From contig CM070606.1 in the NCBI GenBank assembly GCA_036346395.1, positions 21,252,915 through 21,316,914 of the forward strand: a stretch of DNA of 64,000 nt, read 5' to 3'. Each line of letters begins with the position of its first letter. Within the stretch, counting starts at the first letter, position 1. A program made the position numbers and the translations under genes. This stretch comes from Hsuehochloa calcarea. Taxonomy: Eukaryota; Streptophyta; Magnoliopsida; Poales; Poaceae. The notes under the pieces were generated by a model, which had not been told where the DNA came from, searched no databases, and saw only the letters and a program-made list of their open reading frames with translations. Of the stretch, positions 46,560 to 58,389 are shown piece by piece.

Positions 46560-47490
46560 GATGTTCCAACGAGTGAGGAAGCGCTATACCGAGGGCAAGC
46601 GTGGTCACTTCAGTAGACCAATTTGATTCTTTGCGATTTAAAGGGCGCTTTGTGTGCCACAGAGTCTCAAGTAAAATTGGAAATTTTGAAAGAGGCCCAT
46701 CAGATTTTATACCGTACATCCCGGGAGACCAAGATGTACAAAGATTTAAAGAAAAGTTTCGTGGAAACGGATGAAAATTGATATCGCCAAGATGTGGCTT
46801 CATGTGGTGTGCCAATGGTCAAGGTCGAGCACAAGCGACCAAAGCAGGATCATGGTAACCCTTGGAGGTACCTGGGGCCATGGGACGATATATCTATGGA
46901 TTTTGTGGTTGGTTTACCTCGCACTCAATGAGGAAAGGATGCTATTTGGGTAATTGTGGACCGGTTCAAGAAGTCCGCACATTTCATTCCTATTCAGACA
47001 ACCAATTCCGCAAGCGATTTGGCTCCTCTTTATGTACGAAATTGTGCGCTTGCACGGAGTGCCAAGACCATTGTTTCGACCGAGACGCCAAGTTCGCTTC
47101 CAAATTCGGGAAAGTTTGCAGAGTGCATTGGGCACACAACTCCGCCTTAGCACACCTTTCATCCCAGACAGATGGTCACCGAGCGCACTATCTGCACTTT
47201 AGAAGACATGCTCAGTGTTGTGTTTTATCCTCGAAAGGTAATTGGGAAGAGCATTTAGCCTTGGCGAGTTTGCTTATAACAACAGCTTATCATTCCAAGA
47301 TTCGAGCCGCACCATACGAGGTTCTCTATGGGCGTAAGTGCAGTCCCTGCAGCCGGGATGAGGTTGAGAGCGGCGCCTTGGGTCCCGACCGGGTTCAGCA
47401 GACAAGGGCTAGAGTGGCGAGGTTAGGCAGAATTTGTTGGTCGCCCAGAGCCGGCTGTAAGAGCTACGCCGATGTTAGAAGGCTAGATTT
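46560..47490 (+). pseudogene. Integrase of element D
   Basis: Core pieces in alternating frames: IYGFCGWFT / ISMDFVVGLP (first catalytic Asp region, about 46890), IVDRFKKSAHFIPIQTT (about 46950-47000), the broken second Asp region near 47080, and YHSKIRAAPYEVLYGRKC (about 47287-47340). The order and wording are those of Ty3/Gypsy integrase. At least three frame changes. Confidence 0.82.
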
Positions 47491-47514
47491 GGAATTCGAG
47501 GTGGGAATGTAAGT

Positions 47515-47915
47515 TCTGTTGAGAGTATCGCCATCTAAAGGCGTAGTGCGCTTTGGCACCAAAGGAAAGCTTAGTCCAAGGTATGTTGGACCCTTCCCAA
47601 TCGTGGCACGAATTGGGAAGCTAGCTTATCGCTTGGACCTTCCCGATTCTATGAGTGGGGTTCACAACGTGTTCCATGTTTCGATGCTTAGAAAGTTTCG
47701 AGAGACCCAGATCATGTCATTCCTTTGGAGCCTTTGATTGTCGCAAGACCTTACCTTCGAGTCCCTACAAGAAGATATTGAAGAATCGAACGGTTCTCGA
47801 GGAATAAGACCTCAAGTATGTCAAAGTTCTTGGTCGATCACCGAGAGAGGCCACTTGGGAGTTGGAGTCCCGCATGAGAGAGCAATACCTCGACTGCTCG
47901 CTTAAGGTAAATTGT
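47515..47915 (+). pseudogene. C-terminal chromodomain-like tail of element D pol
   Basis: GVVRFGTKGKLSPRYVGPF, GVHNVFHVSMLRK, then after a frame change VKVLGRSPREATWELESRM. The last stretch is the end of a chromodomain, placing D among chromoviruses (Tekay/Del-like on wording). Frames are broken around 47735 and 47800. Confidence 0.75.
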
Positions 47916-47990
47916 TTGTTGTAATTTCGTATTCATTTCTTTCGTTGATCGCTGATTAGATTCGAGGTCTAACTCGTTATGGGGGTAGAC

Positions 47991-50091
47991 TGTAATACTC
48001 CTAAATGGATCGGTAGAAAGAAAGAGGTCGGAGAGAGCGAAAGAAATCGCTTTCAAAAAAATCCTATTCGCTCGGGGTATATGTTAATATCAGTAACCCG
48101 GGCCGCAGTCACACCCAGAGGCCCATTAGTGGGCCGCCACCACCTAGGGGCCGCCAAGGGGAGTACCCTTTTCCCCCAAACCCTATTTCCTCCCTTCCTC
48201 CCCAAGCCGCCTCCTCCCTTGTGCCGCCTCCCTTCCTCCCCTCCTCCTAGGCGCCTCCCTCACCTTTGGTGGCTGCCATTGAGACCCCGAGCTGCACCCC
48301 GGCCTTCCAAGTGTTCTTCTTCTTTCTTCCTCCGCGGGCGATTTCCTTCCAATCGGGTGCGTGGAGTTGGAGCTGGCCAAAGGAGGAGAGGGAAGGCTTT
48401 GGGAAGTTGTTCCTCGTCGTTCTTCGGGTCTACAAGGGTAACGAGAGACCCCATCGCTGTTTGATTGCGTTTGAGTTGTCGATTCCATGTTTTTGGTTGT
48501 ATCGCGTAATTTCTGTTAGTAGATCGGTTCTGTACAGTAGGTTGCAACTCGGTTTTGGGTGCCTTAGAGGCAGAATTGGATGATTTCGCCTTCTAGAGTT
48601 TTGTTCCTTATTTCATTAGCTTTCTTTGGGCACCTGGATCACAAATTTTCACCCAGTAGATTAAAAGTTATGGCTGTTTTACTACGCGTTGGTCTGTCTG
48701 TCAAAACTGATGGGTATAGTCGGTTGCACCTAGGTTTTGATCTAGTTAGAGTCAGAATCAGGTCGGCCACCCAACTAGGTTTTTGAAGATAATTTCATCA
48801 TGTTTCCAGTCTGTAAAAATCACTTTAATTGGATCAGTGGTTTAAAAGTTAGAGCATTTTCTTTAGGGCTGTTCAGATTTCTGGGCAGACTGCAGTTGTA
48901 GTTTTTCAATGGATGGTTAGACCTCTGTAATGGCCGAATTAGAGTTTACCATCAACTAGAGTTTTGTAGCCAGTTAAGTTAAGAAAATTTGTGCACTGGT
49001 TTCAGGTCTTTTGGACTTACGGTTTTTATTGGTGAATTTTCTAGTAAAACTGCCAGATTAGGGACAATTGAATTGGTTGGGTAAATTGATCAAATTGAAC
49101 TTTTATTGAGTTAATTTGGTTAGAGATTGAGGAGGACACGTGTAGCTTTTCCATACTCGCTTGTCCTCATTACGATTATTTTATATTGTAGGCGGTGAAG
49201 CGGTGAGTGGAGGGTATCTCAATTACCTCCCAACCCGCAGTAACAAGCAGTAAGTAAATTGTATTCAATGTTTGATGTCATGTATGATGTGTGAATGAAT
49301 GTTTACATTTGTTTGTAGTTGTAGATGAATGCCATGTGTTCTTTTCATTTATGATTACTATTCATTATTGACATGGGATCATCATGACATGCATACATTA
49401 TGTTGGTAAGACCCATCAATTCCAAAGATGGGCACTTGAAATCCCATCAATTCCAAGATGGGTACGTGAGTCCACCATTCCAATGTGGGCCACGCCACGT
49501 GAGTCCACCATTCCAATGTGGGCCACGTTGGACGATCGATGAAACGCTCTTCATACGAATACTTTAAGTGAACACCGACGGTGCTTCGCCGCTATACCCC
49601 AGATATGCCGCATAATGTCCATTTCCTTCAATGCACCATTCCACTTCATCCATTCATATATTCGCTTCCATTAGTGGTTCAAATTATGTTTGAGATATAT
49701 TGTTCATCGTATGCTTGTTTGTTACATACGCTATTTGTCGAGTCTTTGGCTCATTCTTGCTTTATTGTCTTATTTAGGTAAATGACAAGGAAGAATGATC
49801 TTGTGGAGGGTAGTTCATCACGATGCACTCACTTTATTACAACAAACAATTTGAGGACTTTTAATATCATTGATTATGATTTATGTTGCATTGTAATAAG
49901 CCATCATGGCCTTGTTTATCATATCTTGTCAACTGCTTTTCTTTCAATTCGTTGATTAAGACTTGAGGATGAATGCTTGTTTCCATATATTCATAATACT
50001 CGTTTCACTTGTTCATGAGATTTGATGTTATTCATTGGAAGAGTAGTGACTGTAGGTAACATCTTGACTTCCTTATAGTCAGGGTGTTACA
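47991..50091 (+). repeat. 3' LTR of element D
   Basis: TGTAATACTCC to AGGGTGTTACA. Same landmarks as the 5' LTR: donor at 48438, acceptor at 49190-49191, donor GCA|GTAAGTAAA at 49250, hairpin at 49740-49752, acceptor at 49776-49777. Differences from the 5' LTR are mostly single-base gains or losses in short runs (C, G, A, T). Confidence 0.92.
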
Positions 50092-50648
50092 GCGGCGCAA
50101 CTCATTGATGTGAAGACCGAGGGGGCAATGACTATTTAAAGGTGGCTATGAGGTCTTTGGAACAGATATGAAAGCGATGCTGCATCGGAGGCGGAGACGA
50201 GACCGGAGCCAGAACGGTCTCTGTTGACAGGTGGGATCGACTCATCAGCGTCTGCGAGAGCATGGCAAACGTAGGCACGATGCGTGGCCGAGGCAAGCTA
50301 GCTGAGCTTCGGTCGCGGGAATGGGTCGGGCAAGCGCGGAAAAGATTGGGCCGGGAGGAATGATTGAGCCCATGGGAATTTTTTGGAAACTCAAAAGACT
50401 TGAATTTTAAAAAAGTGATTAAATAAATAGGAGCTCAAAGAAATAGCAAATAAAATCTTAAAAACCTAATAAAAATCCAAAAAAATACTCTCGAACTCAA
50501 GAAACTCAAATAAAATAGCTTAGATTATTCACGTTAAATGATTTTAATTTCTGAAAATTCCATTTAAGCTTTAACTTAAACAAGAAAAGTCAAATAGTTA
50601 TTTTTATTTTTAAAGGCTTCAAAAGAACTCCAAATTTGAGAGGTTACA

Positions 50649-50708
50649 TGCCAGGGCCTGAGGGAGAGGCTGAGAGGGGGAGGACTGACCGGGGGTGGTG
50701 GGACTAAG
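50649..50708. other. Short junction between F and K
   Basis: 60 bp, G-rich, belonging to neither LTR. It may be the flank of F's insertion (TGCCA next to the F end) or a remnant of E. Confidence 0.35.
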
Positions 50709-51199
50709 TGATGAACCTAGGAGATCCTGATCTGGCCCGATCTTTCGATGAGAAGATAAATTCGGTAGAAGTCACCAACTCTCACGATCCTGGCTACGAA
50801 CTCGTAAGGCCCGAAACCACGCAATCGCTGAACTGCTCGACAAGTCGTTATCAACCGTGCACGAATACCCAGATGACCTGATCACGAAGATCAATTCCTA
50901 CATACACCGAAGAAGCACGTAAGAACAAGGTAAAACACAATCTGAATTGCAAATATATGATTGAGTTTAAAAGGTGGGATTCCGCAGAGGTCCTTTATGG
51001 TTGGTCTAGTCGACACAAGCGAAGAACGAGAGTTTTTACAATGGAGAAACTAATCAAACGAAATCCAAGGAAACTAGAGGGGTGTGACCTTCTTACATAG
51101 TGAAGTGGTACTATTAATGGTATTGTTCATGAAGGGGCTACTCTTCAGATGAATAGTATGGCTTCCTTGGGAGGCTGGCTAGCATATGGGCAAATTCCA
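50709..51199 (-). repeat. 3' LTR of element K
   Basis: Matches 54728-55246 but lacks a stretch of about 30 bp, and its TATA position reads CTATGTAAG instead of CTATATAAG. Confidence 0.88.
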
Positions 51200-51686
51200 C
51201 TACGTTTACAAGGCCCAAATTGGCCTAAATAAGTGATATAGCATATTCTTTTGACGATTTCGAAGTCCACATAAGAAATATGGAGGTGAGTCTAGATTCG
51301 TTGGAAAGGTCTCGGAATAAGCTTTCTAATAAGCCCAAGAACACCCGAATCGAGCTCCGTTTGCAAAAGTTATGGGCGTTTAAAGTCGGTGCTGTCTCCG
51401 GAGGCCGAATTGGATTCCAAAACGTGTCCAGCTCGAACTCTTGCTTAACTTGGACAAAAAGTAATATGATGCTGCATAAATATACATTTTCATCATTAGG
51501 TAGCATCATATAGTTCATATAATATAAATACACTCCTAAAAACGAGCTCACCTGATAATTTAAGTGAAGCGTACGAGCTCTTGTCATTTGAATAGCTAGC
51601 ATAGCAAATATGGTTGTATCCATAGGGGTCATGTTCTCATCATCCTCCTCTTCTTGAAAACAAAGCCATCCTCGGATTTCGATAAG

Positions 51687-53249
51687 CTAAAAATAGGGTA
51701 ACAAAGAAGCCAAGGTGTATGCATGGTATATGTATATGTCATCCGTTTTAACGGTTTTTCGTTGTTGCACAATTAATGTTATAAAACAGCAGCGATCATA
51801 AAAACTCATTGTATTATTAGCCCAAGAATAATCATATATGTTAATGAGCAAAATAAAATTTCTCACACAACAATTATTGTAACTAGTTTTGCAAATGTAA
51901 GTGAAGCATTTATACAATTCAAATATCTGAAGTTGTAAATTTGTAGTGGTAGCACATATGGGCAAATCTACAACCTTTGGAATCAAACAAAGTTCATCTA
52001 TATAATCATATTTCAATTGAACGTTAGCAAATTCATCTAGTAAGGGTGAAAAGATTTGAAAGTTCTTCCATACTTCAACATCATTATTCAAATTGTCAAT
52101 ATTAGATGTTGCAATAAGAGATGAACACATATACATTGGATGATTACTAAAGTTTATTTTTCTCTCATAATGAACAAGATTCGGCACACAAAAATTATTG
52201 TTCAAAACAATAAACTTCAATTCAACTATCTGATCACAAGTTATGCATATTCGATACACATGAAATTGATTGTCTACACCATAATCTCCAATCAAATTAA
52301 ATTTATATACAGGGGTGTACGCACTAGACAAGGATTCCAAATATGTGATTTTAGAAACTTTCTCCATAGCATGTGATAATTTCATCGATGGCTTCAACAT
52401 AATGTAACATAAAGAATCAGTAGGAGAAATTCTAGTCAAAACTTCTTTATGTCTAACCAATTCCACATTATCATTATATGTGATTGACTCATCATATGGA
52501 TTGCTCAAAACAGCAGGCAATTCAATTATGTTATCACATGGTGTACTCAAGTCAACAGGTAAATCAACAAGTTTATCACATGGTGCACTAAAATCAATGC
52601 AATCTGAATTCTCTTCGTGAAACATGTGCATATCAGAATTATTTTTCACTAATTTTTGCTCTAAAATAGCATAGACAGTGGATAATTGTAGTTCTTCATA
52701 AGCATACTCACCTTCAGTGATGATAGCACCATGATCTTTACCTTTTTGGTTCTCCTCAGATGATGTAGGTGCATCCATCTCCTCTAATGACATAATATGC
52801 GCCAGATCACCCTTCATCTCTTCAAGCATCTCGGCGGTATATGTTGATGGAGTAGGAGCCAAAATAATGTTAGCATTTTCAGTTACCTTAAGTTGCACCT
52901 CGCTTGTGACCGTGGGTGGTGGAGGTACAAAACGACGTTGCAATTTCTTCTTCATCTGCTCCCATGTGTACATGAAGTGGTACTTGATATTCGACCACCA
53001 ATGTTGAACATCACCGATTAGCGCCGTCCTTACCATGCTCATCTTTTCATAAGGATCAAGGTCATGTCTTTCAAAATAGTTTTCCAACATAGTAACACAT
53101 ATGAAATAGTCCAACGACGTACTCTCAACGGTGAGTGGCAAGATGTATGCCAGTAGTTGTTTACCTTTGAGTTCAAATCTGCCCGTGATGTCATCGTAAT
53201 CTATCAACTTCAACCAACCTGTCATTGTTAGTAGAAAACTAGGAAACAA
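51687..53249 (-). CDS. Gag-like protein of element K, 520 codons, intact
   Basis: An uninterrupted frame of 520 codons. Residues about 45-110 look like a Retrotrans_gag core: MLENYFERHDLDPYEK, then QHWWSNIKYHFMYTWEQMK and RRFVPPPP, matching the usual W-W...W-x-M-K...L-x-x-R-F pattern. The remaining 400 residues are acidic, rich in Asn, Ile and Asp with some Cys, without a zinc knuckle, protease or RT motif that I can recognise. The first 40 residues contain the FELKGKQLLAYI segment. The start at 53249 is the longest choice; an internal Met (residue 9) is possible. It probably forms or enters virus-like particles of a helper element; this is inference. Confidence 0.7.
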   Translation of the reverse strand: MFPSFLLTMTGWLKLIDYDDITGRFELKGKQLLAYILPLTVESTSLDYFICVTMLENYFERHDLDPYEKMSMVRTALIGDVQHWWSNIKYHFMYTWEQMKKKLQRRFVPPPPTVTSEVQLKVTENANIILAPTPSTYTAEMLEEMKGDLAHIMSLEEMDAPTSSEENQKGKDHGAIITEGEYAYEELQLSTVYAILEQKLVKNNSDMHMFHEENSDCIDFSAPCDKLVDLPVDLSTPCDNIIELPAVLSNPYDESITYNDNVELVRHKEVLTRISPTDSLCYIMLKPSMKLSHAMEKVSKITYLESLSSAYTPVYKFNLIGDYGVDNQFHVYRICITCDQIVELKFIVLNNNFCVPNLVHYERKINFSNHPMYMCSSLIATSNIDNLNNDVEVWKNFQIFSPLLDEFANVQLKYDYIDELCLIPKVVDLPICATTTNLQLQIFELYKCFTYICKTSYNNCCVRNFILLINIYDYSWANNTMSFYDRCCFITLIVQQRKTVKTDDIYIYHAYTLASLLPYF

Positions 53250-54711
53250 ATCACAGTGTATATACTCCTATCAAATACTAGGTTCTGGCATTTCAACAGT
53301 TGCTCTCTCACAACGCATTACTAAGTTCTTACTAGTTCCTACCAATGCAGCAAGGAAGTGGTACAACTGGTGGCTGATTCGTGATACTCTCACTTGCGAT
53401 TAGCCCAACGATTGCAATGAACGGAACCTGCTGAGTTAGTAGGAAGTGGGGCTCGGAAGGGTTCAATATGGTAGCAAGGATCAGCAATAATAAAATTAGT
53501 TAATGCAAGTTGAAAATTTGTTCAAAATACTAGTCAATGTTGCTGATCCTAGCATAAAAAAAGCTAGCTAATCAAAGCCTGGCAAGAGAAGTGTATGAAT
53601 GCACACGCAAAGATCAATGTGACTTGATGTAAGCAATGGAAAACCTCACAACAAGCGCTAGGAGAGACGCTAACCAACTACTCAAACTTCTTTGTAGGGC
53701 ACAAGATTGTTCACACGATGTAGAGCACAAAAACGGAATAACGTACAGCGTAAACAACCCTTTAGTTTAAGCAGAAAATAATAGTTAGTCTCAAGAGATG
53801 AAAACACAAAGTTTTATATAGCTTATATATACTCGTTTCAAAGGTTTCGATGAGATCTACAACTTTACAGTTGAGGTAAACCCCAAATTCTGAAGGAAGG
53901 ACCAAAAAAATGCAAAAACCGAAACCAAAAACTTACGACGTGGATTCGGGGCCGAAGATGGTCGATTTTGGGGGCCAGAGGGTGACAAGTTGCCTAAGTG
54001 GAAGGGATGCGCCTCATTGTTAGCTTTCCAACGAGCATAAGAACGTCCAAAACGGACACCATATGCAAAAGTTATACCCGTTTTACTGAAGGTGTCTCGG
54101 AAACGGAATCCTACTCGAACTCAAAACCGACTCGGGTTCAATCTTGAAATTGCTATATCTTTTGATTCCGATGGCCAAACTTGCTGATTTTTTTTGTGCA
54201 AGCTTGTGGCTATATATAGATGAACTCTACCAATTTTCACTGGTTTTTGGCGTAAGATTGTTTTTCTTTTTTTTCTACCACAGCTTTTGTTTTGTGTTGC
54301 GGCCTCTTTCTCCTTCTATTATTTGCCGGCCCTAGGGTTTTCCACAAGTCGCAAATAATAGAAAAGTGTTCTCTATTTTTTGGTGCAGATTAGAGGAATT
54401 CTAACCCATGAATTTTCTATTACAGATGCAAAAACTTACAACCCTAGAAGAACGATCAAGCAACGCGAAGGAAAAACACGAGAATGAATCTAGACAATGA
54501 CCAACTAGACAATAAGTAGAACTAAATATCAGCAACTAGACATGACAATCAACCAAAGATTCAACAAGCAAACCGAAAAGAAAAAATTACAAAGGCTCAA
54601 AGGGCTTGGTATGGATGATAGATGCTAATTTTTTTTTGTGTAATTTTCTAGACTCCAGGTATGAACAATGAATCTACTACTAGAAAACTGGAAACTCTCA
54701 CTGATGAATTA
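53250..54711 (-). other. Leader region of element K
   Basis: About 1.46 kb between the primer site and the gag-like ORF. No gene seen. It is AT-rich with a poly-T run near 54260. Confidence 0.6.
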
Positions 54712-54725
54712 TAGTTTTGATACCA
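54712..54725 (-). promoter_or_regulatory. Primer-binding site of element K
   Basis: The minus strand reads TGGTATCAAAACTA next to the LTR end. The first eight bases match the tRNA-Met-type site. Confidence 0.75.
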
Positions 54726-54727
54726 CT

Positions 54728-55246
54728 TGATGAACCTCGGAGGTCCTGATCTGGTCCGATCTTTCGATAAGAAGATAAATTCGGTAGAAGTCGCTCAACT
54801 CTCACGATCCTGGCTACGAACTCGCAAGAAACCACACAATCGCTGAACTGCTCAACAAGTCGTTATCAACCGTGCACGAACACCCGGATGACCTGATCAC
54901 GAAGATCAATTCCTGTATACACCGAAGAAGTACGCAAGAACAAGGTAAAACAGAATCTGATTTGCAAATATATGATTGAGTTTAAAAGGTGGGATTCCGC
55001 ATAGATCCTTTACGGTTGGTCTAGTCGACACAAGCGAAGAAAGAGAGTTTTCACAATGGAGAAACTAATCAAACGAAATCCGAGGAAACTAGAGGGGTGC
55101 AACCTCCTTATATAGTGAAGTGAAAGCCGCACATAGCTAACAAAATAGGGGATGATACTATTCATGACACTGTTCATGGAGGGGTTACTGTTCACATGAA
55201 CAGTATGGGCTTCCTTGGGAGGCCGGCTAGCGTATGGGCCAATTCA
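54728..55246 (-). repeat. 5' LTR of element K
   Basis: 519 bp with a minus-strand TATA box CTATATAAGGAGG near 55107-55119. It is the better preserved of the two LTRs. Confidence 0.88.
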
Positions 55247-58200
55247 CAATCAAAGAAATTAATGGATAAGATATGGGTTATCAAGCTGGGTCTGCAGGGT
55301 GGTGCATAATGAATCCTAACGAGTATCCGTGGAAGTGAAATCGGAAAAGACGATGTTGTCCTCTAGTAGTTCTTGATGAGCTGTGATTATGAGTATGACT
55401 ATAGTTGGTTGGAATCAATAGAGTTATTAAAAGTGTGTATCACTGATGAGATGATTGATCGTTCGAATTGTGTAGTTTGCTAAACTTGTTGGATTATTTG
55501 GTCTCGATGGGCTAATCTAACTGTGTAGAATGAGGAACATACGGATTTGTTTGACTGATGTCTCAGTAGATAATGAAATAGAATTTTCTTTGATTGGCTA
55601 TTTGATGATCTTATGTATGCCCGTGGGAATATAAATAGAGAAAGGACCATGAATTCGTCCATGATTGGATAATCGTCAATGGTTGATGATAACCTCTAGA
55701 TTGGAATTAGTGTGTACTAAATTGGTGTGAGCATTCCTAATAGATGAAGGGTTGACACTTGAAAGTGATTTACTCACGTGTGTTTCATGAGGATGAATTG
55801 TGGCTGCATGCCCTTAATAAAAGTGATTTGCTTTGATAGTGAGGTTTGTGTATCGCACAATCTATAGGACAAGTTGACCTGGAATCTTATTGAGATAATA
55901 GAAACATTATGGAATAATCTACTGTGTTTCTTTTGGAAAGGTTTATATTGGAATTTAAGAGGTGACCTATGTTTGCATAATGGTGAGATGGTCGGGTAAT
56001 ATTATGCCTTTGATGATAGAGATTTAGTGAGCCCTTGGGCCTTTGTAATGAAGGAAATGATGTTAATGATTATTGAAAAGGGGGTTTTAACCTTGAGGTT
56101 AGTAAGGTGGTCTGCACTAGATCCTGACTCGTCGGATCAGTGATGATTCTTCTAGAGAGAAAGTAAGTTAATTGCCTTCCGTTATATCGACTAAATGAAA
56201 TATTTGGAGTTTGGCATTCATGGTCTTTTGGGAGTTCATGATCTATGTAGTAGATAAAATTAGTTTGAGCAACATGACGTATTGGAAGGCTCTATTCGGT
56301 TCTTAAGTGAGTAATGTGATTTGGTTTCAGATGTACTTTTTGGTTGGGTTGGCAGGTAATGATGTACTCAAAGAAAATTATTTTATTTGTTAATAGAAAT
56401 CGGTTACCATAAGTATTTGAGGTCGGAGTTGAGAATTGTAATCTACAACTTTTCCATCATTACAGTTTAAGAGTTTCTTCAGTTTTCATAGCACTGTTCT
56501 ATTATGATTTATGGAGCTTTGAAAATCTTGTGGGACTTATGCCCTCAACCGTGGGCACGTATTTTATTTTCTGAGATCATTACTATTTGACTGTTTCTCT
56601 TTGTCTCGTGTTCACTCCAAGGAGCAACATTTTCTTGTGTGTTGGAATTTATGTCTGATTATCTCTTCCCTTTTGAGAAAGGATTTAACAAGCTTATGTT
56701 GCCAAGTTTTATAAAGTGACGTTTCGTGACTGGTTGGTGGTGGACAAGTATAAGGCAGTGATGAGATTTTATGAACCAATCTATGTAAAGAACAGTAGAG
56801 GATGAATTGGTTTTGACCTATAACTTTTGGAGAGAATTCCATGGAATGTTTATCGTTGGAATAAAATTGATTGGTGTTACAACCAGTGGAACTCATAGCG
56901 AAATATAATCGAGGAACCCTCGTTCATGCTGGAATGTTGGGATTATCGGAAGTATGGGAATCTTGATCGATTTATTAGAGTATCACAGATGGGGAATTAA
57001 CCTTGCGAGGTTGTGTAGGTGGTTTATGAAGGTATAATTCAATGAGAGTAGGATTAGCGAAGTAATCTGATTGTAATGTCAATTGATGGGATAGTAGGGA
57101 CAATTGAATTATCACCATGTACGACTTGGCTTCAGTGAGTAACACTCTAGAAGTTAGAATTTCCTTAAAGATAATTTGGTTGAGAATATATTTTTAGGTG
57201 GTTGTTAACGATTGAGTATGATTAGATTATGGGGATTTTAGTCAGCGGATTCGAGAGTTTCCATATCAGTTACATCGAATACATCTATAGGGTCCTTGAA
57301 GATTGAAAATTTGGCCCGGCGTTCTATGCTAGAACCTTGGAGACTATTGATGTTGTGTTGAGATGGTGAAACAAAGTGGATTCCGAAAAGTACGATGTTC
57401 ATTGATAGAATCCCTTGGGTGTAGCAATTGAGTGTGTGTGCTAAGAATTTCGGGTTGATTATCCTTGAAGGATTGAGGTGAAGTGATTGTGGGTGAAAAC
57501 CATGATGAGGTGCATTTGGAAGTCATCTATCAAAGTAATTCCGTCAGTTCAGAGGTTGGCTAGGGTATGTTTTTTGGTGGAAGTCATTAGGGACTTTCTA
57601 CAAAGGTGTGAATGGTGAATTCGGTTTGAGCATAGTGATGAGATTGCCAATTTAAGAGAAATGAGTTAGTGTGATATGGATGAAATGGGGTTCCATGATT
57701 TCAGAGAAATTCTATTTCTAACAGAGAAATTGAAAAAAAAATCGTTTCCTCGAGTAGTGAAACGCTCTTTGATTCTTGTTTGAGCTATGTGTTTATGACG
57801 GATGTTTTTCGCAAATGGAGTTTGACCTTATGATTGGCATGCGTGGATCTTATCGATTCGTAAAGAATAAAGAAAGTAATCGGTTTGGGTATTCAAGTGG
57901 TTTCTCTTTCGGTTTGGGATGTGCTCATTGTTAAGATGAAAAGGTCGATCGAGAGTTGGAACCAGAATTCCATGCGTCATGTGTAGAGTGTCTGGTTTGG
58001 TACCACAGGGAAGGTTGGCCCAAGGTACATCGGTTTGATTTTTGGTTGCTAGCATTTCACTAGAACCATCTCGGGTCCATGCGTGGGGTACACAACGTTT
58101 CGTCTGACCCGATGTCGAGAGAGTACTTGAGAGTCTGGAGTATGAGATTCATCTGGGACGAGGAACCACAAGTAAAACCTTATGTTCGAGTCCCGTTCGT

Positions 58201-58389
58201 GGAGTATACCAGATAAGATTAAGACGAGCATTGTGGTGTAGGATGTTGGAACCCATCAAGGTGCGGTGGTCGAATCAGACCGAGTGGAGAGTGACCTTGG
58301 AGCTGGAGCCATGCATGCTAGGTGTAAATGTCCTTCAAGTAGAATGACAGAAAGAATTCTGGGTCGAATTCTGTTTAAGGGGGGTAGAA
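55247..58389 (+). pseudogene. Interior of Gypsy element E (decayed)
   Basis: It parallels the interior of C at its left end (TGGGTTATCAA...GGTGGTGCATAAT). No long frame is open. Near 57990-58330 degenerate text still resembles the tail of Gypsy pol: GRPKVHRF for the KGRLAPRF-like start, MRGVHNV, EEPQVKPYVRVP and a W-x-L-E-like end. It ends in TTTAAGGGGGGTAGAA, the polypurine tract. The 5' LTR and front are not in place; K sits at the break. Confidence 0.7.

Larger units (their letters stand above)
40950..50091 (+). mobile_element. Complete-structure Gypsy element D (chromovirus-like)
   Basis: Two LTRs (40950-43045 and 47991-50091, about 2.1 kb each, very similar), a primer site, gag, protease, RT, RNase H, integrase and a C-terminal domain in Ty3/Gypsy order, and a purine tract GGGGG before the 3' LTR. 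It sits in LTR F. Flanks (GGGTC left, GCGGC right) do not match, and the first LTR base is A instead of T, so a target duplication is not confirmed. LTR similarity implies a recent insertion, yet the genes are full of frameshifts. Confidence 0.9.
32740..50648 (-). mobile_element. Reversed group I LTR F, in three pieces
   Basis: Read from 50648 leftward: TGTAACCTCTCAAATTTGG, U3 and TATA region (50648-50092), micro-exon region (40949-39660) and distal part (33753-32740). The gaps are elements D and C. The pieces total about 2.9 kb, close to G. The micro-exon is 39792-39863 (72 bp), ending EQGQGK at an AG|GCAAGT donor. The distal part shares ACTTTACCCACAAGAGATAA with G (22360). The 3' end seems truncated next to H. 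Confidence 0.65.
50709..55246 (-). mobile_element. Two-LTR element K with gag-like gene, minus strand
   Basis: Direct repeats 50709-51199 and 54728-55246. On the minus strand the LTRs run TGAATTGGCCCATACGC (5') to GGTTCATCA. Two bases past the 5' LTR lies AGTGGTATCAAAAC, a tRNA-Met-like primer site, which fixes the orientation. The interior is 3.5 kb with one long ORF and no RT or integrase, so K is non-autonomous. Flanking 5-mers differ (CTAAG, CAATC), suggesting recombination or a lost flank. Confidence 0.85.

Noticed and set aside
40945..50096. 5-bp target duplication for element D
   Set aside because: The flanks read GGGTC and GCGGC. A few bases can be aligned but it is not a convincing duplication.
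16848..54725. tRNA genes
   Set aside because: TGGTATCAGAG-like words are retrotransposon primer-binding sites next to LTR ends. No cloverleaf or internal A/B boxes accompany them.
50704..55251. 5-bp target duplication for element K
   Set aside because: CTAAG and CAATC do not match even with one-base shifts of the LTR ends.
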